From positions 1-64,000 of the forward strand of contig CACZJU010000018.1 in assembly GCA_902781515.1 (NCBI GenBank): a DNA stretch of 64,000 nt, read 5' to 3'. The first letter of the stretch is position 1. Each line of letters starts with the position of its first letter. The notes below the pieces were generated by a model. The model did no database searches. It was not told where the DNA came from and saw only the letters and a list, made by a program, of their open reading frames with translations. Source of the DNA: an uncultured Bacteroidales bacterium (GTDB taxonomy: Bacteria; Bacteroidota; Bacteroidia; Bacteroidales; Bacteroidaceae). Below, one piece after another: positions 1 to 7,715 of the stretch. The position numbers and the translations under genes were made by a program.

Positions 1-1
1 G

Positions 2-199
2 GAAATCCCCGGCTCCAAGCCAGGCAAGGGATGGGTCATCTACCTTGATGAGATAGATAAATGGTTGGAGGCAAATCGCAAGAATCCCATTCCTTTGACT
101 GATGAGGAGCAGAACCCTGCCATCCTTGCATCGCACAAGCGCAAGCCCCAAAAGTCCAGTTGGAACGATGAAGGTTTAGCTCGACGAAAAAGGTGCTGA
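2..199 (+). CDS. Excisionase-like helix-turn-helix protein (5' partial)
   Basis: Only the last 65 residues lie in the window, so the start is missing. The visible part contains IPGSKPGKGWVIYLDEIDKW, which resembles the second half of an HTH_17/excisionase (MerR-like) DNA-binding domain, where a short beta-wing is followed by a helix ending in W-L. A basic tail follows (HKRKPQKSSW...ARRKRC). Such proteins are usually excision or plasmid-copy regulators on integrated elements, which would fit the repeat-rich sequence that follows. The stop codon lies inside an 18-bp sequence repeated 150 bp downstream. The fold assignment is by motif resemblance only; the function is inferred. Confidence 0.6.
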   Translation, partial: EIPGSKPGKGWVIYLDEIDKWLEANRKNPIPLTDEEQNPAILASHKRKPQKSSWNDEGLARRKRC

Positions 200-357
200 T
201 TAAATGAGTGCAGAGCGATGCTTGCATTGGCTATGCCGAACCGAGTAAACAGCGAGAGCAGCGCTAAGCTTGCTTAAGCGATGCCGAGTCGTGTTCGAGG
301 TCGAATAGAATTCAGCGTGAAGCATCTAGAACAAAGTTCAAGGTGTTGATTAAGTGA
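190..357. repeat. About 150-bp element bounded by 18-bp direct repeats
   Basis: AAGGTGCTGATTAAATGA at 190-207 recurs as AAGGTGTTGATTAAGTGA at 340-357 (16 of 18 identical). The first copy contains the stop codon of the HTH gene. The intervening sequence has short dyads, for example CGCTAAGC/TTAAGCG at about 273-292. No convincing coding sequence is present. The arrangement looks like an inserted short element with duplicated flanks or a tandem duplication; which one cannot be decided here. Confidence 0.5.
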
Positions 358-359
358 AA

Positions 360-568
360 TAGCTGAGTCCAAATTTGGATTCAGCTAAAAATCAACAACA
401 GGGAAATTTTTCCCAGCCATCCCGAAGTGAGGGCAAGCCGAAGTGAAAGGTTCTAGAACCTTTGGCTGTAGGTTATATTAACCTTCGGCCTTAGGTTATA
501 TTAACCTATGGGCACAGATAATATTAACCTATGGGCACAGATAATATTAACTTATGGGCACAGATAAT
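360..568. repeat. Ladder of palindromes with a 23-bp tandem repeat
   Basis: Successive dyads are visible. A 28-nt near-perfect palindrome at 360-387 (TAGCTGAGTCC/GGATTCAGCTA) is followed by GGGAAATTTTTCCC at 401-414 and the perfect 18-bp palindrome AAAGGTTCTAGAACCTTT at 446-463. AGGTTA-TAT-TAACCT occurs twice, at 470-484 and 493-507. The last one runs into three tandem 23-bp units at 500-522, 523-545 and 546-568 (ATTAACCTATGGGCACAGATAAT; the third has one C-to-T change). No gene is seen. The dyads lie upstream of the RAYT gene and are candidates for REP-like substrates. Confidence 0.75.
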
Positions 569-606
569 AATAATCTGTTTTGCCTGAAAATAGTTGTAAT
601 CACGAA

Positions 607-848
607 AAAACCTCACAACCTCCCCCTTCCCTTTATTTATCGGTGCTGGAGGCGGTGAGGTTTGCTTTCAAACCTCACCCGAAAGTCCATAAACCTCCCC
701 TCTTGGGAGATGCTCCAGCAAAAAGACTTGGTAAAAGAGATTTTAAGGTAAAATGGGAGGTTTAGGTGAGGTTTGGGTGACTTTCGCGAACAAACCTCCC
801 ACTGGCGAGCCCTTTATTCATCGGGCTTGGGGGAGGTTGTGAGGTTTT
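607..848. repeat. 242-bp element with perfect 20-bp terminal inverted repeats
   Basis: The left arm AAAACCTCACAACCTCCCCC (607-626) is the exact reverse complement of 829-848. Inside are further dyads of the same word: GGTGAGGTTT/AAACCTCACC around 654-679 and TGGGAGGTTT/AAACCTCCCA at 754-763 and 792-801. The direct motif CCCTTTATT(T/C)ATCGG occurs near each end (about 629-643 and 809-824). No plausible protein is encoded. The structure is MITE-like or a cluster of REP-type hairpins next to the RAYT gene. Confidence 0.75.
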
Positions 849-901
849 ACGCGCGATGCGTGTTTTTCTGACAATTTGTAAAGGTCGCAAAGGTTATTCT
901 T

Positions 902-940
902 ACAAGACCTAGGTCTTATGGCGATAAGGTCTAGACCTTG
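902..940. repeat. Paired 14-bp palindromes, copy 1
   Basis: AAGACCTAGGTCTT and AAGGTCTAGACCTT, each a perfect 14-bp palindrome, are separated by the linker ATGGCGAT. The same pair in the same order occurs at about 34614-34656 with a different linker. Position 250 bp upstream of the RAYT start suggests a REP/BIME-like unit recognised by that protein; this is inference. Confidence 0.75.
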
Positions 941-985
941 TGACAGAGGGATGGTAATCTGGGAAATATGCTTTTGGGGGGTGTT

Positions 986-1015
986 CCGAATGTATTCGGA
1001 GAAACAGCCAAGAAG
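986..1015. repeat. CCGAATG hairpin unit, upstream copy
   Basis: The palindrome CCGAATGTATTCGG (986-999) is followed by AGAAACAGCCAAGAAG. A diverged copy, CCGAATGACATTCGG plus AAAAACTACCAAGAAG, lies inside the RAYT coding sequence at 1549-1579. The order hairpin then A-rich tail is the same in both. Confidence 0.6.
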
Positions 1016-1188
1016 AGACAACTATGGATGAACGGCCAGGAAGAATTACATTCGTATGAACTGCCAAAAAGAAACAGCTATGAAGGAACAGACAAGGAGG
1101 GTAGGACAAGAGGGAAAAGGGTAATACATGTGGTGTGGTGCAATAATATAGTTCCTTTTGCGTTATAATAGATGTAAAATGACAGCAG

Positions 1189-2289
1189 ATGGTGGAGCGT
1201 GAAAAATGGAAATGGCAGGAGCCGGGTACGACGTGGAAGGGTGTCGGGCTGTATCACATTACATTGACAATACCTGATCGCAGACCTCTGTTGGGCAGGC
1301 TTGAAGTGCCTGAAAGCAATCCTCAAAAGGCCAGTGTGAGGCGAACGGCGTTAGGGAATGCGGTAGTGGATTGTCTGCTGAGTATTCAGCATTATCACCC
1401 AGAGGTGCAGGTGTTGCATTTTTGCCTTATGCCTGACCATCTGCATGCGGTTTTGTATGTTAGACGCATGATGCCTACTGGGATTAGGGGCTTGGTGAGG
1501 GGATTTTGGCAGGCTGTGAAGAAGCTGGGACGGGCTTCTTTGATTTCTCCGAATGACATTCGGAAAAACTACCAAGAAGAAAGCGGAAACCACCAAGAAG
1601 GGGCGGGATGGAGGAGCTTGCAGGAAGAGACGGCTTGCTTAGAGGCCTTTTCAGCAGGATTGCGTGAGAAGCTAGGTGATGATGCCTATTACAAACTGCA
1701 GCCGATATTCACAGAGATGCCTTTTATCCGCCCTATGGGACGAAATACGCAACTGCCAAACACTATCCGCTACATAGATATGAATCCACAACGGTTGGCT
1801 ACCAAGCGTCTGAAACCCGGCTATTTTCATGTGCAAAGGGAGATTATGATTGGAGGGCGTAGCTATGATGGCGTTGGGAATACTACGTTGTTGATGGCGG
1901 AGGGATTTGCACCAGTGCATGTGAGAAGTGTGATGGTGAAGGACGCAGAAAATGGAGATGCAGAGCCATTACGAAACTACAAGAATTCCTGTGTACTGGC
2001 GGCTCGCAGGGGAACAGTTATGGTATCGCCATTCATCTCGCCTCACGAGAAAGAGGTGATGCAGGTGTTGCTGCGTGAACAATTGCCATTTATTTGTCTC
2101 ACCGACAATGGTTTCCGTGATTATTACAAACCAAGAGACGCTCTTTTTGATGCCTGTGCCGCAGGGCGTGTTCTGATATTAAGTCCTTGGGCGTATGATG
2201 CAGACAAGCGACACATCAGCCGTGCGGATTGTGTGGCGCTAAATGATATGGCAGAAGAAATCTGCAATATACTTAATGTTAGCCGATGA
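1189..2289 (+). CDS. REP-associated tyrosine transposase (RAYT) with DprA/SLOG-like C-terminal domain
   Basis: The N-terminal two thirds is an IS200-like Y1 HUH nuclease of the RAYT type. It has a strand GLYHITLTIPD, the HUH motif MPDHLHAVL with His84 and His86, and the catalytic tyrosine region RYIDMNPQRLA with Tyr195, matching the family's RYIxxNPxRA. RAYTs nick and move short REP palindromes as single-stranded DNA. Residues about 275-333 (GTVMVSPFISPHEKEVM, LTDNGF, AAGRVLILSPW) resemble the Rossmann core of DprA/SLOG proteins, which bind single-stranded DNA or nucleotides. At 366 residues it is much longer than most RAYTs. The upstream kilobase is full of palindromes. The 3' end overlaps the convergent acyltransferase gene by 11 bp. 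The RAYT call is firm; the C-terminal domain call is by motif resemblance. Confidence 0.82.
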   Translation: MVEREKWKWQEPGTTWKGVGLYHITLTIPDRRPLLGRLEVPESNPQKASVRRTALGNAVVDCLLSIQHYHPEVQVLHFCLMPDHLHAVLYVRRMMPTGIRGLVRGFWQAVKKLGRASLISPNDIRKNYQEESGNHQEGAGWRSLQEETACLEAFSAGLREKLGDDAYYKLQPIFTEMPFIRPMGRNTQLPNTIRYIDMNPQRLATKRLKPGYFHVQREIMIGGRSYDGVGNTTLLMAEGFAPVHVRSVMVKDAENGDAEPLRNYKNSCVLAARRGTVMVSPFISPHEKEVMQVLLREQLPFICLTDNGFRDYYKPRDALFDACAAGRVLILSPWAYDADKRHISRADCVALNDMAEEICNILNVSR

Positions 2290-3436
2290 GGTATTTGCCG
2301 AGGTGAGGGATGCGCTGGACGGCGACGGAGAAGAGGGCAGTGGCGAGGAAGGTGAGGAGGGCTGTGGCGAGGATTTGGACGGGGGTAGTCCAGATGCCAA
2401 GCAGTCCGTCGAGACCTGTGCCAAGTGAGGTGCGCAGCCAGCCGCTGAAAGCTACAAGGACAATCATGTGACATAGGTACATGCCGTAGCTGGCCTTGGA
2501 TATGGGGAGCAGTATGCGCTGGAAGAAACGGCCTGAAGCCTTGAATTTACGGAAAAGGAGCACCCAGCCGATTGTCATGAGGGCAACGGAGACGGTGTCG
2601 TTTATCCATGTGGTTTCCCATACGGCGGCAAGTCCTGTCGGCCCTTCGACGGGGAAGAGCCCCTTGGCATCGGCTTCTACAGCCCATAGGAAACCGAAAT
2701 AGCAGATAGCAAAGCCTACGAGCCAAGCCGGAAGTCCGATGGTGAGTGTGCGTCGCCATGAGAGTTCGCCCATGAAACGACGCAGATAGAGCCCCAGAAG
2801 CATGTAGCCGAGAAAACCGCTAAAGTAATAGAAGAGGCCGTAGGCGTTCCACGAAGCTTCGCCCCACAGTGGATATCGGGCAGGATTGGGAATGCCGGTG
2901 GGACCGTAGATGACGGGCGGCGTGTCGCCAAACCCAGCACGCAGTAAGGGTAGCAGAGTGGTGAGGAAACACAGCAGGAGATAGAACTGGAGTTCGCGCT
3001 TGCCCACTCGCTCCGCCCAAGGTGAGAGCATGGGCATGAGGAGATAGAGCCCCAAAAGCATATAAACGAACCACAGATGGCCTGCAGCATAGTTGAAGTT
3101 GAGAAGCAGGCTGCGCAGGTTGTCTGCCGGTTCGCCCCAATAGAGGGCATAGACCAGAGTCCACACTACGAACGGCACTACCACACGAATGACGCGACGT
3201 TTCAGGAACTGACCAGTGGAGTAGTGGAGAGGGAACTGGAGGTAACTGCTGGCTACCACGAAGAGGGGAACGCAGGCACGCACAAAAGTATCGAACAGTG
3301 ATGCCCAGCGAGCATCGGTCTGCGTGAGTATGAGCGAACCCTCGCCTCCCAAATAAAAAGGTTCTGTCGAGTGGACGGTCATCACCATCAGGCAGGCCGT
3401 CACTCGCATCCAGTCAATCCATACTTCGCGGTTCAT
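2279..3436 (-). CDS. Acyltransferase family 3 membrane protein
   Basis: An integral membrane protein of 385 residues that fits the acyltransferase-3 (OafA/WecH-like) family. It opens with the family pattern WIDWMRVTACLMVMTVHSTEPF, in which His22 is the conserved residue, followed by about ten hydrophobic segments and the C-terminal YGMYLCHMI motif typical of the family. These enzymes transfer acetyl or other acyl groups to surface polysaccharide or lipid sugars at the cytoplasmic membrane. It is the last gene of a minus-strand run after purU (27-bp gap) and may be cotranscribed. The substrate is unknown. Confidence 0.85.
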   Translation of the reverse strand: MNREVWIDWMRVTACLMVMTVHSTEPFYLGGEGSLILTQTDARWASLFDTFVRACVPLFVVASSYLQFPLHYSTGQFLKRRVIRVVVPFVVWTLVYALYWGEPADNLRSLLLNFNYAAGHLWFVYMLLGLYLLMPMLSPWAERVGKRELQFYLLLCFLTTLLPLLRAGFGDTPPVIYGPTGIPNPARYPLWGEASWNAYGLFYYFSGFLGYMLLGLYLRRFMGELSWRRTLTIGLPAWLVGFAICYFGFLWAVEADAKGLFPVEGPTGLAAVWETTWINDTVSVALMTIGWVLLFRKFKASGRFFQRILLPISKASYGMYLCHMIVLVAFSGWLRTSLGTGLDGLLGIWTTPVQILATALLTFLATALFSVAVQRIPHLGKYLIG

Positions 3437-3463
3437 GGGGTTAGTAGCTTAATAGGTTAATAG

Positions 3464-4372
3464 TCAACTGAAGATTATCGTCTTGTTCTTGTAGGTCAGA
3501 ATCTTGCGGTCGATGTGCTTGGAAACGGCACGCGAGAGGACAATCTTCTCGAGGTCCTTACCCTTGAGAGCCAGACTTTCGGGAGTGTCCTTGTGCGTGA
3601 TGCGAGTCACATCCTGTTCGATGATTGGACCAGCATCGAGCTCGGCAGTAACGTAGTGACTGGTAGCACCGATAATCTTCACACCACGCTCCCAAGCCTG
3701 ATGATAGGGCTTAGCACCCACGAAGGCAGGCAAGAACGAGTGGTGGATGTTGATGATGTGGTTGGGATATGCGGCAATCATCTCGTCGGATATAATCTGC
3801 ATGTAGCGAGCCAGCACGATAAATGTCACACCCTCCTTCTTCAGCAGTTCCATCTCGGCTTTCTCCACCTCTTCTTTGTTAGAATGGTCCTTGTTGATGC
3901 TCCACACGTAGTAGGGAATGCCAAACTGTTCGGCAACATAGCGCAAATCCTCGTGATTGCTGATGATGCAGGGGATGTCGATTTCCCATTCTCCCGCCTT
4001 CCATCGTGCCAGAAGGTCGTAGAGGCAGTGACTCATCTTGCTGACGAAGATAGCCATGCGCGGACGTTTCTGGCTGAAGTAGATACGACAGTTCATCTCG
4101 TAGCGCTGGGCATAGAGCGTATTGAAGTATTCAAGTATTTTCTCGCTTGGGATGAGGAAACGTTCCAGTTCCCATTCTATGCGCATAAAGAAACGACCAT
4201 CCTGCTTGTCAACATATTGGTCGAGATAGACGATGTTGCCCAGGTTGTCGGTGATGAATTTTGTTACTTCCGAGATGATGCCCGGTTGGTCGGGGCAGTG
4301 CAGCAGGAGAATGGCTGTAGCGTTATTTCTCTCCAAATGGATTGGAGCTGTCTTTGTAGTTTGATTATTCAT
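3464..4372 (-). CDS. purU: Formyltetrahydrofolate deformylase
   Basis: Hydrolyses 10-formyl-tetrahydrofolate to formate and tetrahydrofolate, balancing one-carbon pools in the cytosol. An N-terminal ACT domain (ILLLHCPDQPGIISEVTKFI) is followed by a formyl-transferase fold containing the catalytic stretch NIHHSFLPAFVGAKPYHQAW and the later GATSHYVTAELDAGPIIEQD with the active-site Asp. The length of 302 residues is a little above the E. coli enzyme (280). It sits 18 bp after rlmD and 27 bp before the acyltransferase on the same strand. Confidence 0.95.
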   Translation of the reverse strand: MNNQTTKTAPIHLERNNATAILLLHCPDQPGIISEVTKFITDNLGNIVYLDQYVDKQDGRFFMRIEWELERFLIPSEKILEYFNTLYAQRYEMNCRIYFSQKRPRMAIFVSKMSHCLYDLLARWKAGEWEIDIPCIISNHEDLRYVAEQFGIPYYVWSINKDHSNKEEVEKAEMELLKKEGVTFIVLARYMQIISDEMIAAYPNHIINIHHSFLPAFVGAKPYHQAWERGVKIIGATSHYVTAELDAGPIIEQDVTRITHKDTPESLALKGKDLEKIVLSRAVSKHIDRKILTYKNKTIIFS

Positions 4373-4390
4373 TTTATCTTTTACCTTATA

Positions 4391-5866
4391 TTATCTTTTT
4401 TCCAATAGAACGACATTTTCCACATGCTGAGTGTGTGGGAACATATCGACAGGCTGAATCTTCGCAACGCGATATGCCACATCGAGCAACTGGAGGTCGC
4501 GAGCCTGTGTGGCAGGGTTACAACTGACATAGACGATGCGCTGTGGAGCTGCACGCAGGATGGTATCTACCACATCGCCATGCATTCCGGCACGAGGTGG
4601 GTCGGTGATGATGACATCGGGCCGTCCGTGTTCTGCTATGAATTCGTCGGTGAGAATGTCCTTCATATCGCCTGCGAAGAAACTCGTGTTGTTGATGTCG
4701 TTGAGCTGAGAGTTTATCTTTGCATCCTCGATGGCTTCGGGCACGTACTCGATGCCGATGACCTTGCTTGCCTTGCGGGCTACGAAGTTGGCAATCGTGC
4801 CTGTTCCGGTGTACAGGTCATAGACAAGAGGTTTCTCTGTGTCTGCTGTGTTCTCGAAAGCAAAGTCGCGTGCTACCTTATATAATATGTATGCCTGCTC
4901 GGTGTTTGTCTGATAGAAACTCTTCGGACCAACTTTGAAGCGCAGGTCCTCCATCAGTTCGTAGATGTAGGGCGTGCCGAAATAGGGGACTACATTCAAA
5001 TCGCCAAATGTGTCGTTGCATTTGGGATTATAGACATACATCAGGCTGGTGATTTGAGGGAACTGAACGTGCATGGCCTCAAGCAGTTGCATGGCTTCGG
5101 CCTTGTCGAAAAGACTTTCCGAACGAACTTCCTCTTCTGCCGCTTCCTTGCTGGCTTCTACATGAGACTTCGGTCCGAACTGCACGGTTATCATCCATTC
5201 GCCGGAGAGCGAGTTCCTCATGACTATGCCTCGAAGGAATCCCTGTTGGGCTCTGAGGTCGTAGAAAGTGAGATTCTTGTTGATGGCATATTCGTAGAGC
5301 CAGTTTCGGATTTCGTTGTTGAGGTTGTCCATCAGGGCGCAGTTGCTTATCGGCAGCACTTTGTCGAAGGCTCCGCTGATATGGAAACCGATACCAGGTT
5401 CAAAGGGAACGCCCTCGCGCAATTGTTCTGCTGTCAGCCATTGTTTGTTGCTGCAGCCAAAGTCCAGTTTGTTGCGATATTCACGCGTCTTCTGACTTCC
5501 GAGTATGTGTTGGCATTCGGGCAGTTCCACCTTGCCAATGCGCTGCAAGGCATCCATTACCTGACGCTGTTTCCATCGCAGTTGCTCCTCGTAGGGCAGG
5601 CATTGCCATTTGCAACCACCGCATATTCCAAAGTGAGGACAGAACGGTTCGGCACGCAGTTCGCTGCGCTTGTGGAAATGTATGGCTTCAGCCTCGGCAT
5701 AATGGTGCTTCTTCTTTGTCAGCTTCAGGTCAACAATATCGCCAGGAACAACAAAGGGCACGAAGACCACCAAGTCGTCCACTCTGGCCAGTGCCTTTCC
5801 CTCGGCTGCCACGTCGGTTATGGTTACCTGTTCCAGTATGGGCAGTTCTTTTCTCTTTCTACTCAT
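4391..5866 (-). CDS. rlmD: 23S rRNA (uracil-5-)-methyltransferase, RlmD/RumA type
   Basis: SAM-dependent m5U methyltransferase of 23S rRNA (U1939 in E. coli numbering). An N-terminal TRAM domain (about residues 8-65) precedes the iron-sulfur cysteines C76, C82 and C85, with a fourth in PISNCAL. The Rossmann core has VYDLYTGTGTIANFVA for SAM. The catalytic cysteine lies in YVSCNPATQARDL. Length 491 fits Bacteroidetes members. The gene starts 16 bp after dnaX on the same strand. Target choice between RlmD and RlmC-like enzymes is inferred from family resemblance. Confidence 0.9.
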   Translation of the reverse strand: MSRKRKELPILEQVTITDVAAEGKALARVDDLVVFVPFVVPGDIVDLKLTKKKHHYAEAEAIHFHKRSELRAEPFCPHFGICGGCKWQCLPYEEQLRWKQRQVMDALQRIGKVELPECQHILGSQKTREYRNKLDFGCSNKQWLTAEQLREGVPFEPGIGFHISGAFDKVLPISNCALMDNLNNEIRNWLYEYAINKNLTFYDLRAQQGFLRGIVMRNSLSGEWMITVQFGPKSHVEASKEAAEEEVRSESLFDKAEAMQLLEAMHVQFPQITSLMYVYNPKCNDTFGDLNVVPYFGTPYIYELMEDLRFKVGPKSFYQTNTEQAYILYKVARDFAFENTADTEKPLVYDLYTGTGTIANFVARKASKVIGIEYVPEAIEDAKINSQLNDINNTSFFAGDMKDILTDEFIAEHGRPDVIITDPPRAGMHGDVVDTILRAAPQRIVYVSCNPATQARDLQLLDVAYRVAKIQPVDMFPHTQHVENVVLLEKR

Positions 5867-5882
5867 ATATGTCTTTGGTGTG

Positions 5883-7613
5883 TTATGCTAATTCAAGGGC
5901 AAAAAGCTCGTGAAGACGGGCAAAGCCGGGACTTTCCTTCAGAGCTTGACGGAATTGGTCGGGCTTGCTGAACTGTTTTACCACCTTGTCAACGTCTGCT
6001 ATCTTTATGGTCATAGTTACCTTTTCCGTCTTGCATTGCTTTGCAATGAAGGCCTCAATCTTGGGAGTGAGTTTCTTCATATCCTTCTCCACAAGTGGAT
6101 TGCCGGCAACTATTGTAAATGTGTTGGCACCGGTGAACTGTGGAATGATGGAACGCATGCGCTGCGCTGTGGCAATTTCTGCTTCGGGCAGTTGATTGGC
6201 ATACTGCTGCCAAGCCTGCATCAGACCTTCAACAGTCAGTTCTGCTGTTTCGCTTGCCGTATTTCCGATGTTGGCATTGATGCCTGTTACGACTTTTGCT
6301 GTCTCTTCACGATTCTCCTTGTTTGACGACGTTCGGACATCATTTCCATTCTTCAGTTTGATGCTGGTAGTGATGTTCAACGTATGCAGAGTCGCAACCT
6401 TGGGTTTTTCTTCCTTTTTTGTTGCGGCACGCTGTGCTGGCTTTGCCTGAGGCGCGGCCTGCACTTTGAAAATGGGTTTGAGTATCTTTGCAGGGCGACG
6501 CCCCGCACCAGGGCTGTCTTCTTCGGTTGCCTGCGTTGCCTGTATCAGGCAGAGCTCTACCTGCAGACGCTTGTTGCGGCTTTGACGATATCCAAGGTCA
6601 CAGTCGTTGCAGAGCTTTATAGCACGGAACAGAAACTGAGGTTTGCAGCGCATAGCCTGTTCGTGATAGCGCTGGCGCAGTGTCTCGCTGGTTTCGAGCA
6701 GGGGCAGTGTCTTCGCATCACGGGCTACCAGGAGGTTTCGCATGTGGGAAGCCAGTCCTGCTATGAAGTTGCCTCCGTCGAATCCTCGCTCCATTACCTC
6801 GTTGTAGAGCAGCAGCGACGACTCAATGTCCTGCTTTAGCATATTATCGACAGCACGGAAATAGTATTCCGAATCCAAGATGTTGAGGTTCTGCAACGTG
6901 CTCTCGTAGGTCACGTTGCCACCAGTGAAGCTAACCATCTGGTCGAATATGCTCAGTGCGTCACGCATACCGCCGTCGGCTTTCTGGGCAATCATTGCCA
7001 AAGCCTCTTCCTCTACCTGATAACCCTCCTTCTCTGCCACGTATTTAAGGTGGTCGATGGTGTTCTGGACGGTTATGCGCTGAAAGTCATAGACCTGACA
7101 GCGGCTCAGTATGGTTGGAAGAATCTTGTGCTTCTCCGTTGTTGCCAAAATGAAGATCACGTAGTGTGGCGGTTCTTCAAGAGTCTTCAGGAATGCGTTG
7201 AAGGCCTGTTGCGAGAGCATGTGGACCTCGTCGATAATGAATACCTTGTATCGCCCCACCTGTGGCGGTATGCGCACTTGGTCAATCAGTTCACGAATGT
7301 CGTCAACAGAATTGTTCGAGGCGGCATCCAATTCATGTATATTCATCGAACGACCTTCATCGAAGGCACGGCACGATTCGCACTCGCCGCAAGGTTCGCC
7401 TTGAGGACCGAGATGTTCGCAGTTGATGGTCTTTGCAAATATACGTGCACAGGTGGTTTTTCCAACCCCACGAGGACCGCAGAAAAGATATGCATGAGCC
7501 AGCTTTCCAGTGCGGATGGCATTGAGCAATGTGGTGGTGAGAGCACGCTGACCTACAACCATATCGAACGTTGCAGGACGGTATTTGCGAGCAGAAACTA
7601 TGTATTGTTCCAT
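5883..7613 (-). CDS. dnaX: DNA polymerase III subunit gamma/tau
   Basis: ATPase of the replicative clamp loader. Residues 46-53 form the Walker A loop (GPRGVGKT). Cys65, Cys75, Cys78 and Cys81 form the zinc module. FIIDEVHMLS is Walker B, and LSRCQVYDF holds the SRC arginine-finger motif. After about residue 370 the sequence turns into a low-complexity K/A/T-rich linker and then a poorly conserved tail, as in tau subunits. It is the first gene of the dnaX-rlmD-purU-acyltransferase run and has its own upstream TATCTTTG box. Confidence 0.96.
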   Translation of the reverse strand: MEQYIVSARKYRPATFDMVVGQRALTTTLLNAIRTGKLAHAYLFCGPRGVGKTTCARIFAKTINCEHLGPQGEPCGECESCRAFDEGRSMNIHELDAASNNSVDDIRELIDQVRIPPQVGRYKVFIIDEVHMLSQQAFNAFLKTLEEPPHYVIFILATTEKHKILPTILSRCQVYDFQRITVQNTIDHLKYVAEKEGYQVEEEALAMIAQKADGGMRDALSIFDQMVSFTGGNVTYESTLQNLNILDSEYYFRAVDNMLKQDIESSLLLYNEVMERGFDGGNFIAGLASHMRNLLVARDAKTLPLLETSETLRQRYHEQAMRCKPQFLFRAIKLCNDCDLGYRQSRNKRLQVELCLIQATQATEEDSPGAGRRPAKILKPIFKVQAAPQAKPAQRAATKKEEKPKVATLHTLNITTSIKLKNGNDVRTSSNKENREETAKVVTGINANIGNTASETAELTVEGLMQAWQQYANQLPEAEIATAQRMRSIIPQFTGANTFTIVAGNPLVEKDMKKLTPKIEAFIAKQCKTEKVTMTIKIADVDKVVKQFSKPDQFRQALKESPGFARLHELFALELA

Positions 7614-7635
7614 TTACTATTGTTAATAATCGTTG

Positions 7636-7643
7636 CAAAGATA
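7636..7643 (-). promoter_or_regulatory. Bacteroidetes -7 box for dnaX
   Basis: TATCTTTG on the minus strand matches the Bacteroidetes TAnnTTTG consensus about 25 bp before the dnaX start. It lies back to back with the box for the divergent ftsB-like gene. Confidence 0.65.
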
Positions 7644-7686
7644 CAAATTAATTCAAAATTACTAATTCAAAATTCAAAATTATTCG

Positions 7687-7694
7687 TATCTTTG
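7687..7694 (+). promoter_or_regulatory. Bacteroidetes -7 box for ftsB-like gene
   Basis: TATCTTTG on the plus strand lies 21 bp before the ATG at 7716 and is the expected promoter of the ftsB-ligA-dapA group. The AT-rich spacer upstream (AATTCAAAATTCAAAATTA) has no clear TTTG element. Confidence 0.65.
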
Positions 7695-7715
7695 CCGCAA
7701 ATCTTCAATATCGTT

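Noticed and set aside
500-568. CRISPR array
   Set aside because: The three 23-bp units are directly adjacent with no spacers, and no cas genes are nearby.
580-765. Open frame of 61 codons on the plus strand upstream of the RAYT gene
   Set aside because: It lies across the inverted-repeat element, its composition follows the repeated GGGAGGTTT words, and no family resemblance is seen.
968-1168. Open frame of 66 codons on the plus strand just before the RAYT gene
   Set aside because: It covers a hairpin unit, has no recognisable motif and no promoter or coding bias.
1189-2289. Classical IS200/IS605 insertion sequence
   Set aside because: There is no TnpB partner and no defined element ends. 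The MPDHLHAVL and RYIDMNPQR motifs fit RAYTs better.
7050-7715. Long upstream extension of the FtsB-like frame
   Set aside because: It is antisense to the strongly supported dnaX gene. The membrane anchor and the promoter place the start at 7716.
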